Both the position numbers and the translations under genes were made by a program. Positions 11,236-23,023 of a stretch of 64,000 bases of DNA are shown piece by piece; positions within the stretch are counted from its first letter, which is position 1; each line of letters opens with the position of its first letter. Location: positions 11,428,001 through 11,492,000 of the forward strand of contig CM072335.1 of NCBI GenBank assembly GCA_036874045.1. The letters are read 5' to 3'. Below the pieces are notes generated by a model that did not search any database, was not told where the DNA came from, and saw only the letters and a list, made by a program, of their open reading frames with translations. This DNA comes from Cymodocea nodosa (lineage: Eukaryota; Streptophyta; Magnoliopsida; Alismatales; Cymodoceaceae).

Positions 11236-11626
11236 ACATTTATAAATTTGTAATTACTGAACGATCGAAAACATTGGTAATTCACACTAGAAACTAGTTA
11301 AATTGGATTGTTTAAATTCTGTAAATAAAGATCTAATTATTTCAACTCATTTGCAATGATTACAACTCTCTTCAAAAAAAAGCATAACACAACAAACATT
11401 AAATGTTTCTCATTCCATGGTACTCTGAATGTTGTAAGTTAAGATGTTACAAAATTTGAGTCATAGAATACAACCCTTTCAATATCAAACACCGTTATAA
11501 TGGCACGTTTTGATCATGATGTCATTCAATATTTAACATTAATTTTGGAAATCGTTGTCAATAATAAGGTCGTCTCTTAGTGACAGTTTGATTTAAAAAA
11601 AGATCATCCTACCACGATGCAAAAAG

Positions 11627-11745
11627 GAGTGCAACACAAGGACTTCCAAAGAGGTCACCCATCTTAGTACTACTCTCACCCAAAGACATTTACCTTTGAA
11701 GTTCTGATAAGATCCAATGCTTTTGTGTTGGTATGATTGCACCAA
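11627..11745 (-). pseudogene. 5S rRNA-like unit 1-2
   Basis: Near full length; the intermediate element is altered (CTCACCC on plus) and the box A region is more diverged than in unit 1-1. Confidence 0.78.
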
Positions 11746-12136
11746 CATTTATAAATTTGTCATTACTGGAAGATCGAAAACTATGGTAATTTACACTAGA
11801 AACTAGTTGAATTGGATTGTTTAAAGTTTGTAAATAAAGATCCAATTATTTCAACTCATTTACAATGATTACAACTCTCTTGAAAAAATAGCACAACACA
11901 ACGAACATTAAACATTTCTCATTTCATGGTACTCTTATTGTTGTAAGTTAAGATGTTATAAAATTTTTGTAAGAGAATACAACCCTTTCGATATCAAACA
12001 CAGTTATAGTGGCACATTTTGATCGTGATGTCATTCAATATTTGACATTAATTTTGGAAACCGTTATTAATAATGGGTCGTCTCTTAGTGACAGTTTGAT
12101 TTACAAAAAGACCATCCTACCATGATGCAAAAAAGG

Positions 12137-12254
12137 AGTGCAACACAAGGACTTCCCAAGAGGTCACCCATCTTAGTACAACTCTCACCTAAACACATTT
12201 AACTTTGGAGTTTCAATGAGTTCCAATGCTTTTCTATTGGTATGATTGCACCTA
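12137..12254 (-). pseudogene. 5S rRNA-like unit 1-3
   Basis: Near full length; intermediate element altered (CTCACCT on plus), with an extra change in the centre (AGTACAACT). Confidence 0.78.
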
Positions 12255-12643
12255 CATTTATAAATTTGTCGTTACTAAAAGATTGAAAACTATGGTAATT
12301 CACACTAGAAACTAGTGGAATTGGATTGTTTAAAGTTTGTAAATAAAGATCCAATTATTTGAACTCATTTGCAATAATTACAACTCTCTTGAAAAAATAG
12401 CACGACACAACGAACATTAAACGTTTCTCATTTCATGGTACTCTGATTGTTGTAAGTTAAGATGTTACAAAATTTTAGTAAGAGAATACAACCCTTTCGA
12501 TATAAAACACCGTTATAATGGCACATTTTAATCATGATGTCTTTCAATATATGACATTAATTTTGGAAACCGTTATCAATAATAGAGTCATCTCTCAGTG
12601 ACAGTTTGATTTACAAAAGACCATCCTACCATGATGCAAAAAA

Positions 12644-12762
12644 GAGTGCAACACAAGGATTTCCCAAGAGGTCACCCATTTTAGTATTACTCTCGCCCAA
12701 ACACATTTAACTTTGGGGTTCTAATGAGATCCAATGCTTTTGTGATGGTATGATCACACCCA
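12644..12762 (-). pseudogene. 5S rRNA-like unit 1-4
   Basis: Near full length; the intermediate element is kept (CTCGCCC on plus), with C-to-T changes in the box C segment (CCATTTTAG). Confidence 0.78.
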
Positions 12763-13150
12763 CATTTATAAATTTGTCATTACTGAAAGATCAAAAACCA
12801 TGGAAATTAACACTAGAAACTAGTTGAAGTGGATTGTTCAAAGTTTGTAAATAAAGATCCAATTATTTCAACTCATTTGCAATGATTACAACTCTCTTGA
12901 AAAACTAGCACCACAACAAACATTAAATGTTTCTCATTTCATGGTACTCTAATTGTTGTAAGTTAAGATGTTACAAAATTTTAGTCAAATAATACAACCC
13001 TTTCGATATCAAACACCGTTATAATGGCATATTTTGATAATGATGTCTTTCAATATATGACATTAATTTTGGAAACCGTTATCAATAATAGGGTCATCTC
13101 TTAGTGACAGTTTGATTTACAAAAAGACCATCCTACCATGATGCAAAAAG

Positions 13151-13328
13151 GAGTGCAACACAAAGACTACCCAAGAGGTCACCCATCTTAGTATTACTCT
13201 CTCGCAAACAGAGTGCAACACAAGGACTACCCAAGAGGTCCCCCATCTTAGTACTACTCTCTCGCAAACAGATTTAACTTTGGAGTTCTAATGAGATTTA
13301 GTGCTTTTGTGTTGATATGATCACACCG
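13151..13328 (-). pseudogene. 5S rRNA-like unit 1-5 with 60-bp internal duplication
   Basis: The 3' half of the 5S-like sequence occurs twice in tandem, at 13153-13212 and 13213-13272, with only a few differences. The unit cannot encode a normal-length 5S RNA. Confidence 0.8.
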
Positions 13329-13719
13329 ACATTTATAAATTTGTCATTACTGAAATATCGAAAACTATGGTGATTTACACTAGAAACTAGTTGAATTGGA
13401 TTGTTTAAAGTTTTTAGATAAATATCTAATTATTTCAACTCATTTACAATGATTACAACTCTCTTGAAAAAATAACACGACACAACGAACATTAAACGTT
13501 TCTCATTTCATGGTACTCTGATTGTTGTAAGTTAAGATGTTACAAAACTCTAGTAAGTGACTATAACCCTTTCGATATCAAACACTGTAATAGTGGCACA
13601 TTTTGATCTTGATGTCATTCAATATTTGACATTAATTTTGGAAACCGTTATCAATAATAGGGTCGTCTCTTAGTGATAGTTTGATTTACAAAAAGACTAT
13701 CCTACCATGATGCAACACG

Positions 13720-13837
13720 GAGTGCAATATAAGGACTTCCCAAGAGGTCACACATCTTAGTACTACTCTCGCCCAAACACATTTAACTTTGGTGTTCTGA
13801 TGAGATCTAGTGCTTTTGTGTTGGTATGAACGCAACC
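13720..13837 (-). pseudogene. 5S rRNA-like unit 1-6
   Basis: Near full length, intermediate element kept; one extra change in the box C segment (GTCACACATC on plus). Confidence 0.78.
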
Positions 13838-14228
13838 ACATTTATAAATTTGTCATTACTGAAAGATCGAAAACTATGGTAATTCACACTAGAAACAAGT
13901 TGAATTGGATTGTTGAAAGTTTTTAAATAAAGATGCAATTAATTCAAATCATTTGCGATGATGACAACTCTCTTGAAAAAATAGTACAACAAAACAAACA
14001 TTAAATGTTTCTCATTTCATGGTACTTTGATTGTTGTAAGTTAAGATGTTACAAAATTTTAGTCGAAGAATACAACCCTTTCGATATCAAACACCATTAT
14101 AATGGCACATTTTGATCATGATGTCTTTCAATATATGACATTAATTTTGGTAATCGTTATCAATAATAGGGTCGTCTCTTAGTGACAGTTTGATTTAGAA
14201 AAAGACCATCCTACCATGATACAAAAAA

Positions 14229-14347
14229 GAGTGCAACATAAGGACTTCCCAAGAAGTCATCCATCTTAGTACTACTCCCACCCAAACACATTTAACTTTG
14301 GAGTTGTAATGGGATTTAGTGCTTTTGTGTTAATACGATCGCAACCA
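14229..14347 (-). pseudogene. 5S rRNA-like unit 1-7
   Basis: Near full length; box C segment changed to AGAAGTCATCCATC on plus and intermediate element lost. It shares these changes with units 1-8 and 1-11, so these form a subfamily. Confidence 0.78.
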
Positions 14348-14737
14348 CATTTTTAAATTTGTCATTACGGAAAGATCGAAAACTATGGTAATTCACACTA
14401 GAAACTAGTTGAATTGGATTGTTTAAAGTTTGTAAACAAAGATCCAATTATTTCAACTCATTTGCAATGATTAGAACTCTCTTGAAAAAAGTGCACAACA
14501 AAACAAACATTAAATGTTTCTCATTTCATGGTACTTTGACTGTTGTAAGTTAAGATGTTACAAAATTTGAGTCAGAGAATACAACCCTTTCGATATCAAA
14601 CACCATTATAATGACACATTTTGATCATGATGTCATTCAATATTTGACATTAATTTTGGAAATCGTTATCAATAATAGGGTCGTCTCTTAGTGACAGTTT
14701 GATTTAAAAAAAGATCATCCTACCATGATGCAAAAAA

Positions 14738-14855
14738 GAGTGCAACTCAAGGACTTCCCAAGAAGTCATCCATCTTAGTGCTACTCCCGCCCAAACACAT
14801 TTAACTTTGGAGTTCTGATGAGATCAAGTGCTTTTGTGTTGGTATGATCGCACCC
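14738..14855 (-). pseudogene. 5S rRNA-like unit 1-8
   Basis: Same subfamily as 1-7 and 1-11 (AGAAGTCATCC); the RNA 3' end is changed to GTGCAACTCAAGG on plus. Confidence 0.78.
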
Positions 14856-15168
14856 ATATTTATAAATTTATCATTATTGAAAGATTGAAAACTATGGTAA
14901 TTCACACTAGAAACTAGTAGAATTGGATTGTTTAAAGTTTGTAAATAAAGATCCAATTATTTCAACTCATTTACAATGATTACAACTCTCTTGAAAAAAC
15001 AGCACGACACAATGAACATTAAACATTTCTCATTTCATGGTACTCTGATTGTTGATCATGATGTCATTCAATATATGACATTAATTTTGGAAACCGTTAT
15101 CAATAATAGGGTTGTCTCTTAGTGGCAGTTTGATTTAAAAAAAGATCATCCTACCATGATGCAAAAAA

Positions 15169-15189
15169 GAGTGCAACACAAAGACTTTG
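15169..15189 (-). pseudogene. 5S rRNA-like unit 1-9, truncated
   Basis: Only the last 20 or so bases of the 5S-like sequence remain. A deletion joins them directly to spacer sequence (TTGATTGTTGTAAG), giving a unit of 220 bp. Confidence 0.75.
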
Positions 15190-15388
15190 ATTGTTGTAAG
15201 TTAAGATGTTACAAAATTTTAGTTGAAGAATACAACCTTTTCGATATCAAACACCGTTATAATGACACATTTTGATCATGATGTCTTTCAATATATGACA
15301 TTAATTTTTGAAACCATTATCAATAATAGGGTCATCTCTTAGTGACTGTTTGATTTAGAAAAAGACCATCCTACCATGATGCAAAAAA

Positions 15389-15507
15389 GAGTGCAACACA
15401 AGGACTTCCCAAGAGGTCACCCATCTTAATACTACTCTCGCCCAAGCACATTAAACTTTGGAGTTGTAATGAGATTTAGTGCTTTTGTGTTAATACGATT
15501 GCAACCA
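15389..15507 (-). pseudogene. 5S rRNA-like unit 1-10
   Basis: Near full length; keeps the intermediate element and AAGCAC (box A side), so it is among the less altered units. Confidence 0.78.
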
Positions 15508-15897
15508 CATTTTTAAATTTGTCATTACCGAAAGATCGAAAACTATGGTAATTCAGACTAGAAACTAGTTGAATTGGATTGTTTAAAGTTTGTAAATAAA
15601 GATCCAATTATTTCAACTCATTTGCAATGATTAGAACTCTCTTGAAAAAATAGCACAACAAAACAAACATTAAATGTTTCTCATTTCATGGTACTTTGAT
15701 TGTTGTAAGTTAAGATGTTACAAAATTTGAGTGAGACAATACAACCCTTTCAATATCAAACACCGTTATAATGACACATTTTGATCATGATGTCATTCAA
15801 TATTTGACATTAATTTTGGAAACCGTTATCAATAATAGGGTCATCTCTTAGTGACAGTTTGATTTAAAAAAAGATCATGCTACCATGATGCAAAAAA

Positions 15898-16015
15898 GAG
15901 TGCAACTCAAGGACTTTCCAAGAAGTCATCCATCTTAGTACTACTCCCACCCAAACACATTTAACTTTGGAGTTCTAATGAGATCTAGTGCTTCTGGGTT
16001 GGTATGATCGCACCC
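15898..16015 (-). pseudogene. 5S rRNA-like unit 1-11
   Basis: Subfamily of 1-7 and 1-8, with GTGCAACTCAAGG and AGAAGTCATCC on plus. Its spacer ends at 16407, where the plus-strand gypsy LTR starts abruptly. Confidence 0.78.
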
Positions 16016-16407
16016 ATATTTATAAATTTGTCATTACTAAACGATTGAAAACTATGGTAATTCACACTAGAAACTAGTAGAATTGGATTGTTTAAAGTTT
16101 GTAAATAAAGATCCAATTATTTCAACTCATTTGCAATGATTACAACTCTCTTGAAAAAATAGCACGACACAACGAACATTAAATGTTTCTTATTTCATGG
16201 TACTCTGATTGTTGTAAGTTAAGATGTTACAGAATTTTAGTCGGATAATACAACCCTTTCGATATCAAACATCGTTATAATGTCACATTTTGATCATGAT
16301 GTCTTTCAATATATGACATTAATTTTGGAAACCATTATCAATAATAGGGTCGTCTCTTAGTGACAGTTTGATTTACAAAAAGACCATCCTACCATGATGC
16401 AAAAAAA

Positions 16408-18279
16408 AGTTATTTATAACTATCCGAAATTGCAACTAGGCATCGGATAGTTATGTGTGTAAGTCTCCAAAATCTCCTTTTACTTATAAAATAGCTGTGG
16501 ACACGTGTCATGTTCTGGGAAAGTGACTTAAGTGAATTTTCGGTGAGTTATCTATAACTATCTCAAATGCATCTGATCATCGGATAGTTAGACCTGTAAC
16601 TCTCCAAAATGTTTCTTTTATTATTAAACTACTGCTGACACGTGTCGAGATTTGGTAGGTTTACTTAGGTTATATATCAGTGAGTTATCTGTAACTATCT
16701 TAAATGCACTTGAGCATCGGATAGTTAAGTTTGTAATTATTCGAAATGCATTTGGGCATCAGATAGTTAATTCTGTAAGTATCCGAAATGCACCTAAGCA
16801 TCAGATAGTTAAATTTATGCACTTGTTTTATAGTTAAATCAACGAAGCAAGTCCGTTGAATTATCTATAACTCCACGGACTATTTATTTTCTAACATGCC
16901 ACTGTAGCGATTGCAGAAACAGGACAGTTAGAAGGAAAAACTATGATCGCACGTATCGCGTAGGGAGAAGAAAGCATCGTCGTTGATATGAATGAAGGAA
17001 ATCCAATCGACCATTTAAGTAGAAGTAGTTACCACTGAAGAAATATAAAAGAAAAGAAGAAAAAGAAGTAAGGGTGTATGATCGATGGGTATAGCCAATG
17101 TGTATAGAGGAGGAGCACCGAGCTTTCTACAAGTAGCGTCGGCAATTCTCTGAAGTACCACACCAACCATCATCACCACCACCATAATCACCAACGATCG
17201 GAGGTCTGTGAGGATACCTTCCTGATGTCGGGTCGATTTTGAGCCAAACACAGTGCTTAACAACCACTGTGAGGTGTGATCGCGTAGTGGGAAGGGAAGC
17301 TATTTTCACCAAGCGTCGACTCATATCTCAAGAGATCGTAAAGCTTCTAGCCTTGGCTTCAGGTTGATGCCTGTATGCTGAAGAGGAGATCATCTTGCAA
17401 TTTTGGACTCGCGATTCTATAGGAAAAGGAGACAGAATTGTAAGTGGTTTAATTTTCAGTGGTGTAATCACGCCGTATGTAGTGACAGAAGTATATACTG
17501 TCGACTGAGATTACTTTACATTTCACATTTCACCCATTCCATGTTCATATTAAAACAAAAATACCAAAAACAATTTATCTGTGTTTGTATTTTGTATTTG
17601 AGTGTTGTATTATTTGTGTTATATCGTGATTAATGTTATCTTTGTCAGTGTTGTGATTATTTTATGTTTGTTTTAGTTTTACAGTTTTCTGAAATTGGTT
17701 CGTTCAAAAGACTTAAAGATTTTAAAGGTTACTCTTTGAATTATTTGAATGTTAGTATGCTTAATGATAAATCCAGTGTTTACTAACATTAAAGAGCTTA
17801 ATTGATGTTATTTACAATCTGTGGAACTGCCCAATGGTTGGTCGAATTCCTCTGTAAATAGCAATATTAAAAAGTAAAGGTAGGCTCATGGAGTTAACTT
17901 AAGTCCATGAGGTTAGTCTATTGAGTTAGCCATAACTCAATGAACTTGTCCGTTGAGTTAAGTGTAACTCAACGGAGGGCTTATTGAAGATATAAATTTG
18001 ATTGTTAAAAATGGAATAGTTCTCAATTCTTAAATAATTCTCTATGGGATCGACCTATACTTGCACACTAATACAATAGACACTATGCACTTGTAGTTAA
18101 AATACAAATTGGAAGTAATATCTAATTTGTGTGAAAGGTTGTTTGTTTACTTCTAAAAAAGGAATATGCATAAAGATAAATTAACTAAGTAAAAACAGAA
18201 GTTAACAAATCCAAGTTTTTCTGGTGCGTTGCTGGAGATCCAAAACAAGTTTTCTAGTGTCGTGCTTGGTAATCAAACA
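16408..18279 (+). mobile_element. Gypsy copy 1 5' LTR, 5' end truncated by 5S array
   Basis: The same LTR as at 30618-32583 and 50409-52374, here in plus orientation and lacking its first part. Hairpin words (TATCCGAAATTGC...GGCATCGGATA) lie at 16415-16820, CACGTGTC at about 16504 and 16640, and TAACTCAACG palindromes at 17880-17975. The end contains two degenerate PBS-like repeats before the true PBS. Short frames in the GC-richer part (for example 17127-17324 minus) have no recognisable product. Confidence 0.85.
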
Positions 18280-18304
18280 AGTTTTATGGCGCCGTTGCCG
18301 AGGA
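18213..18304 (+). promoter_or_regulatory. Gypsy copy 1 PBS (tRNA-Asp) with two degenerate tandem copies
   Basis: TGGCGCCGTTGCCGAGGA at 18287-18304 is complementary, with one difference, to the 3' end of plant tRNA-Asp, the usual Athila primer. Two diverged copies precede it with a 32-34 bp period, each opening with AAGTTTT: CTGGTGCGTTGCTGG (near 18220) and CTAGTGTCGTGCTTGG (near 18254). The LTR CA end is at 18279. Confidence 0.85.
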
Positions 18305-18368
18305 ATTAATATAAGCAACTGTTAGAGCTGTTTCGTTTTAATAGCTAGAGTGTTGTGTGTTTTCTTCT

Positions 18369-18626
18369 ATGATTGAGAATATGGCATATGCTTATGCTCA
18401 AAGATTTATGAAACCTATAGTTAGCATATGTGAATTCTACAATTCTGAAGGACACAACATTTCTGACTGTTTGAAGCTGAGACGTTTGCAGATGATTAGA
18501 TCCCATGAACAACAAATGAATTATCCTCAATATAACAAAGTCGAGTATGAGAATCCTATAGTTTACCCAACTGATGGTCAGTATAGAATGTGTAATATGT
18601 TGAGAGACGGAAGTTTGGGGTAGGTA
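18369..18626 (+). CDS. Short zinc-knuckle ORF at the gypsy 5' end (gag remnant)
   Basis: The ATG at 18369, about 65 bp after the PBS, opens a frame of about 85 codons. It contains a knuckle-like CEFYNSEGHNISDC (residues about 20-33), in which the second Cys of the CCHC pattern appears to be replaced (Tyr). In ordinary Athila elements this region follows the capsid part of gag, but no capsid domain lies upstream here. The capsid-type gag is found instead at 26719-28053. This ORF may be the leftover of an internal deletion. Confidence 0.6.
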
Positions 18627-18639
18627 TGACAGACTGGAG

Positions 18640-20274
18640 CATAGTATAGAGCAAAACCTGGACAAACTAGAATACTTTATGTGTTAGCAATAAGAACTCA
18701 ACCAATTAAACTATAAGGAATCATAATCAGAACCTAAAATGGATATAATTTATGAAACTAAAAAAACCATAATGAAAATTGATCAAAAATTGAATGCAAT
18801 GAGATTAGATGATTTGGAAAGAAAATTAAAAGCATTGGATGAATATACAATGAAAATACAAGTTATGCAATAGGACAATGAAAATTATAATGTTATAGAT
18901 CTATAGAATTTGCAAAATATATAGGAAACAAAAAATATTAATGCAAGAGAATTTAAAGAATGCACTTTAAATCTAAAAACAATTGAAAATCATAATCACG
19001 AAAATGATATACAAAAACATCATGAGAGTAACGAAAATCTGGAAGATGTATGTGTAACATTAAGATCTGTAACTGATATACCACCAAGAACTCAAAATGA
19101 AAATGATATGAAGGTGGATAAGACTAAAAATCAAAATGATAATGAAAATGTAATAGCTGAAAATCTAGATATCAATGAAGAACAATCTAAGTTTGCTAAT
19201 GAGACTAAAAATGATTAAACAAATCAAACAAAAGAAAAAGAATCTTTTAAATCACAATCTTTAGCACCCTATCCTGAAAGATTACAACAAACAATACCTA
19301 AAAAACAAGAAAAAATCAGAGAAATTTTTGAAAAAGTACAAATTAACATTCCTTTGTTAGATCTTTTGTAGAAAATACCACCTTGTGCTAAATTTTTGAA
19401 GGATTGGTGTACTAAGAAAAGAGAGCGAAAAGTTCTTAGGAATGTCTTTTTAGCTGAGCAAAGTAGTTCCCTATTTTTGTCACAAATTCCTAAAAAGTTA
19501 TCTGATCCTAGAATCCCTGTTATATCATGCACCATAGGAAATACCATTCTAGAAAGAACCTTAATAGACTTAAGTGTAGGTATAAATGTTATGCCAAGTG
19601 ATATATTTGCATCCTTAGGATTAGAAGGCTTAACTCCTACTAGTACGGTTATTCAATTAGCTGATAGAAGTATAAGATACCCTAGAGGAAAAATAGAGGA
19701 TGTCTTAATTAAAATAAAAAACTTTATCTATCCTATTGATATTGTAATTTTGGATTCCCAACAAATTTAGCATAAAAATAGTGATACATCTTTAATTTTG
19801 GGAAGGCCATTTTTAGCAACATCAGGGGCTATTATAAATTGTAAAACTGGAGTAATGAAGTTAGCATATGGTAATGAGGATACTCAATTAAATATTTTCA
19901 AACTAGAAAGGTTTGAGGAGTTAGAAATGTCCTTACATACCATAGATTTTTTAGAAGATGAAGGAGATATGTTAGATGATGTGATTCAAGAAGAATTAAA
20001 TAGGCAAATCAATTCTGAAACTTTAGAGGAAAGTGAAAGCATAAATATAGAAAGAGATCTAGAAGAAACTAATTTAGAAAATGATGATATTCAATTAGGA
20101 GCTCTTGCTTCTGATGGGCAACATTTAGAATTAAAACCTTTACCTCCTGAATTAACTTATATATTTCTAGAAGAGAAACGAACATGTCCAATCATTATTG
20201 CTTCAGATTTAAAAGAGGATCAAATAGCTAAATTAAAAGATGTAGTAAAAAGTTATAAAAAAGCAATAGGATAG
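18640..20274 (+). pseudogene. Gypsy copy 1 gag-pol linker and protease
   Basis: After a stop-ridden Asn/Glu-rich linker (18720-19260), the frame APYPERLQQ starts the conserved region before the Athila protease. The protease core CTIGNTILERTLIDLSVG has the Asp, but the usual DLGAS is changed to DLSVG. It is followed by LADRSIRYPRGKIEDVL and ILGRPFLATSGA. In-frame TAGs at 19369-19371 and 19768-19770 stand where Gln is expected, and the TAG at 20272-20274 where Trp is expected. Confidence 0.78.
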
Positions 20275-22347
20275 ACTATGACTGATATAAAAGGGTTAAG
20301 TTCAACTTTATGCTGTCACCACATATATTTAGAAGAGAATGCTAAACCTGTTAGAATTCCTAAGAGGTGATTAAATCCAAACCTTAAAGAAGTAGTCAGG
20401 GAAGAAATAGTAAAATGGTTAGAAAATGACATAATTTATCCAATTTCTGATAGCTCGTAGGTTAGCCCAATCCATGTAGTTCCCAAGAAATCAGGATTAA
20501 CAGTTATTAGGAATGAAAGTCAAGACTTGATACCTACTAGAATTCAATCAGGCTGGAGAGTATGTATAGATTATAGAAAGTTGAATGCTGTGACTAGGAA
20601 AGATCATTTTCCCTTACCTTTTATAGATCAAATGCTGGAAAGATTAACAGGGCAAGAATATTTTTGTTTCCTAGATGGGTATTCAGGTTATAATAAAATT
20701 CCAGTAGCATTAGAGGATCAAGAGAAAACAACTTTCACCTGTCCTAATGGAACTTATGCTTTTAAGAGAATGCCATTTGGATTATGCAATGCACTAACTA
20801 CCTTTGAAAGGTTTATGCAAGGCATATTTACTGGAATGACTGAAGATTTTTTAGAAATATTTATGGATGATTTTACTATTTGTGGCAATTCATATGAAGT
20901 TTGTTTAAAAAATTTAGACCCAATATTAAAACGCTATGTGAAAGAAAATCTGATTTTAAATTTGAAAAAATGTCACTTAATGGTTAAACAAGGAATAGTC
21001 TTAGGACATGTTGTTTCTAAGAAAGGGTTGGAAGTAGATAAAGCTAAAATAGAAGTAATTTCTAATCTACCAGAACCTAATTCAGTAAAAGATATTAAAT
21101 CATTTCTAGGAAATGCTAGTTTTTATAGAAGATTTATTAAAGACTTTAGCAAACTAGCTAGACCTTTAACTAATCTATTAAAAGATGTTCCATTTAACTT
21201 TGATAAAAATTGCAAGGAATCATTTTTCAGACTTATAACTAGCTTAATTTTAACTCCTATAATTCAAGCACCTGATTGGAGCCATCCATTTGAATTAATG
21301 TGCAATGCTTCTAATTTTGCTGTAGGAGCAGTGTTGGGACAAAAGATAGAAAAATCTCCTAGAGTGATTCATTATGCAAGCAAAACCTTAAATGATGCTC
21401 AAGTTAATTACACAACTACTGAAAAAGAACTATTAGCTATTGTGTTTGCCTTAGAAAAGTTTAGATCATATCTGATTGGAGCTAAAGTAATAGTATACAC
21501 GGATCATGCAGCTTTAAAACAGCTAATAGCAAAAAAAGAAACTAAGCCTCGATTGATCCGATGGATATTATTATTACAAGAATTTGATCTAGAAATTAAA
21601 GATAAAAAAGGATGTGAGAATGTAGTAGTAGATCATTTATCAAGATTACAAATAGAAAAATCAAATATTGAAATTAAGGATAATTTTCCTGATGAACAAT
21701 TAATGACCATCAATACAATACCTTGGTATGCAGACATAGTTAATTACTTAGTTACTGGTTTAACACCTAAGGATTGGAATAGACAGGATAAGAAATTGTT
21801 TTTCTCAAGAGTAAAATATTACTATTGGGAAGACCCATACTTATTTAAGAAATGTCCTTATCTGGTTTTAAGGAGGTGTGTTCTAGAAACTGAATATTTG
21901 AGCATATTGTCTTTTTGTCATGACCAAGCTTGTGGAGGGCATTTTGGTTCAGGGAAAACTATTGCAAAAATTCTGCAATGTGGATTTTATTGGCTAACAC
22001 TATTCAAAGATGCTCATAAATATTGCTTAAGTTGTTTAAGATGTCAACAAATAGGAAGAATATCAAAGAGGAATATGATGCCTCTTAATCCTATTGTTGA
22101 AGTTGAAATCTTTGATGTGTGGGGAATAGATTTTATGGGTCCATTTCCTATGTCTAATCAATTTAATTACATATTGTTGGGGGTGGATTATGTATCTAAA
22201 TGGATAGAAGCTATTCCTACAAAAACTAATGACAACAAAGTGGTAATACAATTTATAAGAACCAAATATTTGCCAGATTTGGAATACCTAAAGCTATTAT
22301 CAGTGATCGAGGAACTCATTTCTGTAATAGAAGTTTTGAAGCCTTAA
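20275..22347 (+). pseudogene. pol: Gypsy copy 1 reverse transcriptase, RNase H, integrase N-part
   Basis: The frame includes the region before RT (TGA at 20368-20370 and TAG at 20458-20460 interrupt it), then a 606-codon open stretch from 20527. [26 protein letters not shown] and the catalytic FMDDF. RNase [15 protein letters not shown], where the usual catalytic Asp in CDAS is Asn, then [15 protein letters not shown] and [10 protein letters not shown]. Integrase: zinc-binding region [10 protein letters not shown]...CLSCLRCQQ and the first catalytic Asp in GIDFMGPF. A frameshift near 22265 ends the frame; copy 3 has the uninterrupted sequence there. Confidence 0.88.
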
Positions 22348-23023
22348 TGAAGAAATATGGAGTAAACCACAAAATTGCAACATCATATCATCCGCAAACA
22401 AGTGGACAAGTAGAAAGTGCAAACAAACAAATTAAGTTAATCTTAGAAAAAGTAGTAAATCCTACTAGAACAGATTGGACTAATAGATTGATAGATGCAC
22501 TTTGGGCTTATAGAACTGCTTATAAGACGAGCTTAGGTATGTCACCTTTTAGGCTAGTATAATGAAAAAGTTGTCATTTACCAGCTGAAATAGAACATAA
22601 AGCTTATTGGGAATTAAAAACTCTGAACACTAATTTAAATCAAGCTTCTGAAAATAGGAAAATGCAACTAATTGAATTAGAAGAATTTAGAAATGAAGCT
22701 TATTCAAAGATTGTAAGAGAAAAAGAGAAAATGAAATCTGGCATGATAGGGAAATTATTCCACAAAGCTTTGAAATAGGACAAGAAGTATATCTTTATAT
22801 GGATAGACTCCACAACCATCTAGGAAAATTAAGATCTAGATGGGTAGGACCTTACATAGTTCGAAATATTTATCCTTATGGAGCTATTGAGATTGAAAAT
22901 CCTAAAAATCAGAATATCTTTAAAGTAAATGGACAAAGACTTAGACCTATTCTGAAAATATCAAAAAGTTCTTTTGGAATTATAGAAGAAGTTAGAGTAG
23001 AGGACTACTCGAGCTTTACTTAG
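22347..23023 (+). pseudogene. Gypsy copy 1 integrase C-terminal part
   Basis: After the frameshift the core resumes with [19 protein letters not shown] and the catalytic Glu in [12 protein letters not shown] stop at about 22560 breaks the frame after SPFRLV. The last part (GKLRSRWVGPYIVRN, FKVNGQRLRPIL) is the usual C-terminal integrase tail of Athila pol and ends at 23023. Copy 3 covers the same stretch at 60702-61879. Confidence 0.82.

Larger units (their letters stand above)
11118..16407 (-). repeat. 5S rDNA-derived tandem array 1 (11 units, about 510 bp)
   Basis: The repeat period is 507-510 bp for most units (5S-like starts at 11120, 11629, 12139, 12646, 13153, 13722, 14231, 14740, 15171, 15391, 15900). 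Each unit has a 5S rRNA-like stretch of about 118 bp on the minus strand and a spacer of about 390 bp. On the minus strand each 5S-like stretch is followed by a run of 5-8 T, as in Pol III terminators. Unit 5 carries a 60-bp internal duplication and unit 9 is truncated. The size and gene-plus-spacer layout are those of plant 5S rDNA, but every unit carries many substitutions. Confidence 0.9.

Noticed and set aside
11118..16407. Functional 5S rRNA genes
   Set aside because: Every unit differs from the conserved plant 5S sequence at many sites, including box A; none looks intact.
11118..16407. CRISPR-like array
   Set aside because: The period is about 510 bp with conserved spacers; this is a satellite.
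18640..20460. Reassigned TAG or TGA codons, because the gypsy frame continues through many stops
   Set aside because: Other copies have TGG at several of the same positions, and the copia ORFs end at normal stops; mutation explains the data.
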